From the NCBI RefSeq assembly GCF_037975245.1, contig NC_092568.1:14595501-14659500 (forward strand): DNA of 64,000 nt, written 5' to 3'. Positions 59,373 through 64,000 of this stretch are shown piece after piece. Origin of the DNA: Apostichopus japonicus (Eukaryota; Echinodermata; Holothuroidea; Aspidochirotida; Stichopodidae). A program made the translations under genes and the position numbers. The notes beneath the pieces were generated by a model. That model searched no databases. It worked only from the letters and a program-made list of their open reading frames with translations, and was not told the origin of the DNA. Positions within the stretch are counted from its first letter, which is position 1. Every line of letters begins with the position of its first letter.

Positions 59373-61756
59373 CTACAAGGGGAGAAAAATTGATGTAAAA
59401 TGTAAAGGCACAGGAAAATTTCCATTCACCTACTGTACTATATGAAAACTAATGTGGTTTGCATCCTTTTGCATAATTTTACCAGAGCAATTTTGATGAA
59501 AACTTAACAAATCATGCATTTTTGAATAACAAAATAAGACTAGCCTATTGTAAATAATGAACTTTGTTTTCTGTTTGAAAATCGATCTAAACACCCTAAC
59601 CAGAAACAAAAACAAGAGCTCAACTGGCACTATGGTTCCTTGCTTAGTGGAATATTAAGGTGTTGTATGTCATCATCCAATATCATAATATTCAGATTAA
59701 GTGGCCCCACAATATATTTGCCCCAACAATTGAACCCCAAGAAATGAGGGCTCAAATGGTTCCCAAAAATATTTGGGCCCCACAAAAGAATGTGTCCTAA
59801 AATAAGGGCTCACCCGACCCAAAAATGAGCAGGAATTTGCTTCCCATCTTGAGAGATGCTTCCCATATTGAGATATGGTGTTTACAAGGATTTCACAATT
59901 TGACCCCTGGTGACCCCAAGAGACCTTTGACCTCTACCAAAAACACTATGCTTTTTTTACTCAATGTTACACTTTTATACACTAATTATGAAGTCTGCCC
60001 CATGCTTCCCATCTTCAGATATCGTAGGTTTCACAATTTCACCTCTGGTGACCCCAAATGACCTTTGACATCCACCAAAAACAATAGGCTTCTTGTACTT
60101 AATGTGGTACTTCTACACATCAAAAATGAAGTTAGTCTGACCTTACCTTCTCGAGAAATCATGTTTACAAAGTTTTCATAATTTCACCTCTGGTGACCCC
60201 AAATGACCTTTGACCTCTACCAAAAACAATAGGCTTCTTGTACTTAATGTGGTACTTCTACACATCAAAAATGAAGCTAGTCTGACCTCCCCTCTCGAGA
60301 AATCATGTTTACAAAGTTTTCACAATTTCACCTCTGGTGACCCCAAATGACCTTTGACCTCTACCAAAAACAATAGGCTTCTTGTACTTAATGTGGTACT
60401 TCTACACATCAAAAATGAAGCTAGTCTGACCTCCCCTTCTTGAGATATCGTTTTTACAAAGTTTTCACAATTTGACCCCGAATGACCTTTGACCTCCACC
60501 AAAACAACAGGCTTCTTGTACTCAATGTGGTACTTCTACACACAAAATATGAAATTGGTCTGATGTTCCCTACTTGAGATATCGTGTTTACAAGCTGGGC
60601 GTCATAAACGCACTCATACACACACACACCCACACATACGCCATCATGAATGCAAAGGTTACGATTATCATCGAAACCAAAAGCAAGTTCCAAATAACTT
60701 GACCATCGCAAAGGTACTATCCTCCTTAAAGTTTATGAGAGATAACAGTCATTGGGAGAAGTAGAAAAACCTCTCAGCCACTTAAAAGAGCAAAGGTCAA
60801 ATCCTGTGACAGAGTTTGAGAGCTTACCAGGTTTTCAGACTGTGAACTATGGTGACCTCAAATGACTTCAAACTCAATATGGTGCATCCACATACTAGAT
60901 ATGAAGTTCATCCAAGATATGTTTTTGAGTTCATGTGTTTACAAGCTTTTTGGACTTTGACTTGTTGATCTTGACAGAACACAATTCAGTTTTGAACTCC
61001 ATGTACTATAGATGAAGTTCATCCAACCACTACTATGTGAGTAAACGTGTTTACAACGTTTTCAGACTTTGACCTTTGTTGACCTCCCACTTCAACATAT
61101 AGGAGTCGCTTCTACTCAGTATGTTGCATCCACAAATCAAATATAAAGTTCATCCACTTGACGGTTTTTGAGATATCATGTTTGCAAGGTTTTCAGACTT
61201 AAACCTCTCTTGACCGCAAATGACCTTTGAACTCGGCAGGAAAAAATAGTTTTCTACCTCACTATAAGATGCATCCACATACCAAATATGAATGTAGAAA
61301 AATAATAGATTTTGAGTTATAATGTTTACCAGCCAAGGCTTGGCACACACACACAAGCACGTACACACGCACCATCGCATGGCATCCTTTTGCCTTTGGC
61401 AAGGAATCAAAAGCAACAAATATATGTGAGGGTGTCAACACATTAGGTTTCACTAGATCATTTTGTTTATTCCATATGTTGGTTCTTTACACTATATACC
61501 ATTGTGAAATTGCCAGTACTTCTTGAATTCAGTATAAATAGCATCTGGAAATTAGAACAAAATTTGTCATTGCTTGCTGCCACTTGAAATTCATTATCAA
61601 GGCATCTTCTACCAAGGACTGAATAAAAACAGTTTTACATTAAATTTGTATTCTTTTTCATGAAACCTAATTAGTGTTGTTAATTAGTAATAGTCATGAA
61701 AAGATGCTTTGTAAAATTAAATAAAGTAAATAAGCCAAACTAGCTCTGGCTCCTAC
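59373..61756 (-). repeat. TRMT61A intron filled with CA-hairpin repeats and a 144-bp array
   Basis: A repeat starts at about 59613 (AACAAGAGCTCAACTGGCAC) and ends with a CA tract (60607-60640) and the hairpin GGTTACGAT-TATC-ATCGAAACC (60658-60679). Inside it is a tandem array; CACCTCTGGTGACCCCAAATG recurs at 60039, 60185 and 60329, a period of about 144-146 bp, each with TGACCTTTGACCT. A second related copy (about 60840-61407) ends with CCTTTTGCC-TTT-GGCAAGGAATC. The array lies between two exons of the gene. Confidence 0.82.
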
Positions 61757-61856
61757 CATCTGTCTTGAGAACTTTCTTTGCATGAGGAACAACCAGCCAG
61801 GGTGAGGGCAGATCAAGAAATACAGCATCAACTACGACGTCATCTTGAAAGCCATC
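61757..61856 (-). CDS. TRMT61A: TRMT61A penultimate coding exon
   Basis: A 100-base exon between a TTTTGCAG acceptor and a GTAGGA donor. It reads [20 protein letters not shown], then [13 protein letters not shown] plus one base (phase 1). [11 protein letters not shown] is the motif that closes the methyltransferase core of Trm61 proteins; its Asp helps bind the adenine substrate. Joining to the next exon restores Gly-Gly-Arg-Ile-Cys as in family members. Upstream exons with the S-adenosylmethionine-binding GTGSGS region were not found before 64,000 and probably lie outside the window. Confidence 0.93.
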
Positions 61857-63015
61857 CTGCAAAATGATGCACCAAACTTAAAGCAGCAAGCCAACCCACT
61901 TTAAGTGATACCTTGCAAAATATTCAGGGAAACACTTGATGTAATCTGTGAACAAGGTTCTTGTACTTTAGAAGGTTGACCCAAATACCCAATATCAAGT
62001 GCATCTAAGCTATTCAATTGAGTTATCATGTTTGCCATGCTCAGCTTTGATCTATATTGACCTCAACAAAGTACTTCCCATATAACCCAGGTTTAAAACA
62101 GAGTATTGCATTGAATCTTATTGAATACTATTTAGTAATTCACCATTTAAAGTTAACCTATCATATTAACATGAAAGTCACTTATGTTATATTGCACAAT
62201 TTTTGTTGTCACTTTGCAACATCAATGTTGACAGTAACTTGACACCTACAGTAATGATCACAGACTACACTATAGGAAATGCTATAAGTAAGAGCTGAAA
62301 TGTGCATGCATCATGAAAATTGAACAGAAAACTGATTAATTTCACAGAGCAAGTATTGGGAAAAGGCATTTGAGCCTACACAGATTTTTATCAGAAGTTA
62401 GCATGGTCTGTTAGTGTTTTTGCTAACAAGTCAACAAGCCATACTAAACTGGTTAATTTTATTCATGTTTCTGAAGATGGTAACTTGCTGATATTACTTT
62501 GGCCTACTACCGGTACCATGATACTACCAGGATGTTACCAAATAACCCCAAAACACTGGGATACAACTGTTTTAAAGATAATAGTTGTAGTTGTTACTGT
62601 TAGACTGTTAGTACAATACATGGCACCTGCTAACCTGATAAAAGTTGTAGTGACTAGCTACCTTTTGCATCTCATTACTGTTATAATGGTATTTTCCTTT
62701 ATATTGTTGTTTATCATTAGGCCACATATACCAGAAAGCAAAATGGCCAGGTGATTCAAGTATTGACCATTACCATGGCATGATCAGCTGGGATATTGCA
62801 TGCACCCATGTAAACCTTTGTAAAAGGTCTTCTTGAACTCTGGTGACTCTTTGATATGGTGATCCCAGATGACCTTTGACCTCTACAAAACATTTGGATT
62901 CTTGTACTTAATACAGTGAATCTGCCATAGCATCTATGAAGTTCATCTAAATTCTACCTTAGAAACTTCTAGGTTAACAAAGGTTGTAATACTTGGATCT
63001 CTGGTTACCTTAAAT
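61857..63015. repeat. TRMT61A intron; weak repeat traces
   Basis: AT-rich sequence with a diverged GACCTTTGACCTCTAC unit at about 62860-62940. The open frame at 62485-62754 is hydrophobic and unrecognised. No exon is supported. Confidence 0.45.
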
Positions 63016-63423
63016 CAGGGTTGTCCAACCTACAGCCCGCGGGCCACAGTCCGGCCCGTCGCAGGGTTGCGTCCGGCCCGCCAGAGATGCTCTACGGTGC
63101 GAAATTTTAGTAAGCAGATTTATTGATAACAATTTGAAGCTATATAATCAATCATTCGAACCTTCTGGGTCCAAAAACCTGCATTCAGGTCAGTTTGTGT
63201 GACACTCTCAGCGGAGGGGGGTGGGGGCGGCTGGACTTTAGGCCTATGCATCTGTTTTATCAGGAAGGAAAATAAATCAGTGTGCTCCGCGCGCAGTGCT
63301 CACATTTTGTTGCCTTGTGCTTCGGGCAAAAAATCGAAAAATCTAGCGTAGGATTCATGCGGCCCCTTCCTTCATCATAATCATTCCATGTGGCCCTCCT
63401 CTGCAAAAGGTTGGACAACCCTG
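63016..63423. mobile_element. hAT-like MITE with 8-bp duplication CCTTAAAT
   Basis: The left end CAGGGTTGTCCAACCT and the right end, reverse-complemented CAGGGTTGTCCAACCT, are identical over 16 bases. CCTTAAAT flanks both sides (63008-63015 and 63424-63431) without a mismatch. It is 408 bp and noncoding. Confidence 0.95.
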
Positions 63424-63431
63424 CCTTAAAT

Positions 63432-64000
63432 GATATTTGACCTCTACAACAAATGACATGATTTTTGTACTTACTATAGAAGATCCACATACTGTGTATA
63501 AAGTCGACACAAGCTTCACTTACAGAATTATCTTGCTTACAAGTTTTTCATACTTTCACCTCTGGTGACATCAAATGACCTTTTGACCTCTACAAGAAAC
63601 ATAACATGGATCTGCAAACCATTTATGACATTCACTCAAGCTTTAGTAATAAAGGTAACAGGTTTACTAGGTTTTCAGACTTTGCACTTCAAATGATCTT
63701 TGACCTCTATACAAAAATAATACAGTCCTTGTACTCACTAAATATGAAGTTCAACCCAGCTTTATTTCGTTAATAAGTATTTTTCAGACTTTGCTCTGTG
63801 CTGAAAAATGACATTTGTCATGTTAAATGACTCAATGACATTTATAAACTTTCATGCACACTGCAATGAGAAAAGGATAGGATCAGATTGGGGTTACTTG
63901 CCAAGTGGATGGAGAAAAGGAGAAATACAACTGAAGATCAAAAGAGCATTGGGTAACTATTTACGGTATACAAGAAAAGGAATTTCTCAAAGTAATGGGC
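63432..64000. repeat. Further diverged DR1-type repeat units
   Basis: Phrases such as CACCTCTGGTGACATCAAATG and TTTGACCTCTACAAG at about 63430-63790 continue the 144-bp family, eroded. No exon is seen to the end of the window. Confidence 0.5.

Noticed and set aside
62485-62754. Hydrophobic 89-codon frame in the TRMT61A intron
   Set aside because: It is low-complexity and hydrophobic, lies on the opposite strand to the gene, and has no family match.

Overview
The window is animal nuclear DNA, very rich in transposons and poor in host genes. It shows split coding exons with GT/AG borders, non-LTR and LTR retrotransposons, cut-and-paste transposons with short target duplications, CA microsatellites and foldback elements. 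The repeat mix suggests a marine deuterostome invertebrate, perhaps an echinoderm; the sequence alone does not name the species.

Host genes are few. The last two coding exons of a TRMT61A homologue (catalytic subunit of the tRNA m1A58 methyltransferase) lie on the minus strand at 61,856-61,757 and 59,372-58,948. A twin-CX9C exon of a COA6 homologue (cytochrome c oxidase assembly) lies on the minus strand at about 24,789-24,637. A plausible first coding exon of an unrecognised gene lies on the plus strand at 52,474-52,609.

Layout. 0.5-10.7 kb: an L1/Tx1-like LINE cut in two by a 7.35-kb Kolobok-like transposon (TTAA duplication, matching inverted ends, THAP remnant), which is itself filled by hAT-like elements. 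11.0-12.3 kb: an inverted-repeat element with repeated X-box-like motifs. 13.6-14.6 kb: short tandem repeats. 17.6-20.0 kb: a foldback element with arms of about 1 kb. 21.6-22.9 kb: a repeat ending in a CA tract plus hairpin. 24.6 kb: COA6. 24.9-26.9 kb: two nested hAT-like elements with perfect 8-bp duplications. 29.5-36.2 kb: a complete, young but broken Ty3/gypsy element. 38.0-40.8 kb: a 5'-truncated CR1/L2-like LINE. 43.6-44.6 kb: an old Gag-protease remnant. 45.2-47.3 kb: a TIR element. 47.8-51.8 kb: a second foldback element with a 9-bp duplication. 52.7 kb: a small hAT MITE. 55.7-56.3 kb: an IS3EU-like integrase pseudogene with an internal inversion. 58.9-61.9 kb: TRMT61A, whose intron carries a 144-bp array. 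63.0 kb: a further hAT MITE.

The window is best read as layers of insertion. Complete target duplications and uninterrupted host sequence on either side let the order of several nested insertions be reconstructed. No operon, CRISPR array, prokaryotic gene or intact autonomous element is present.
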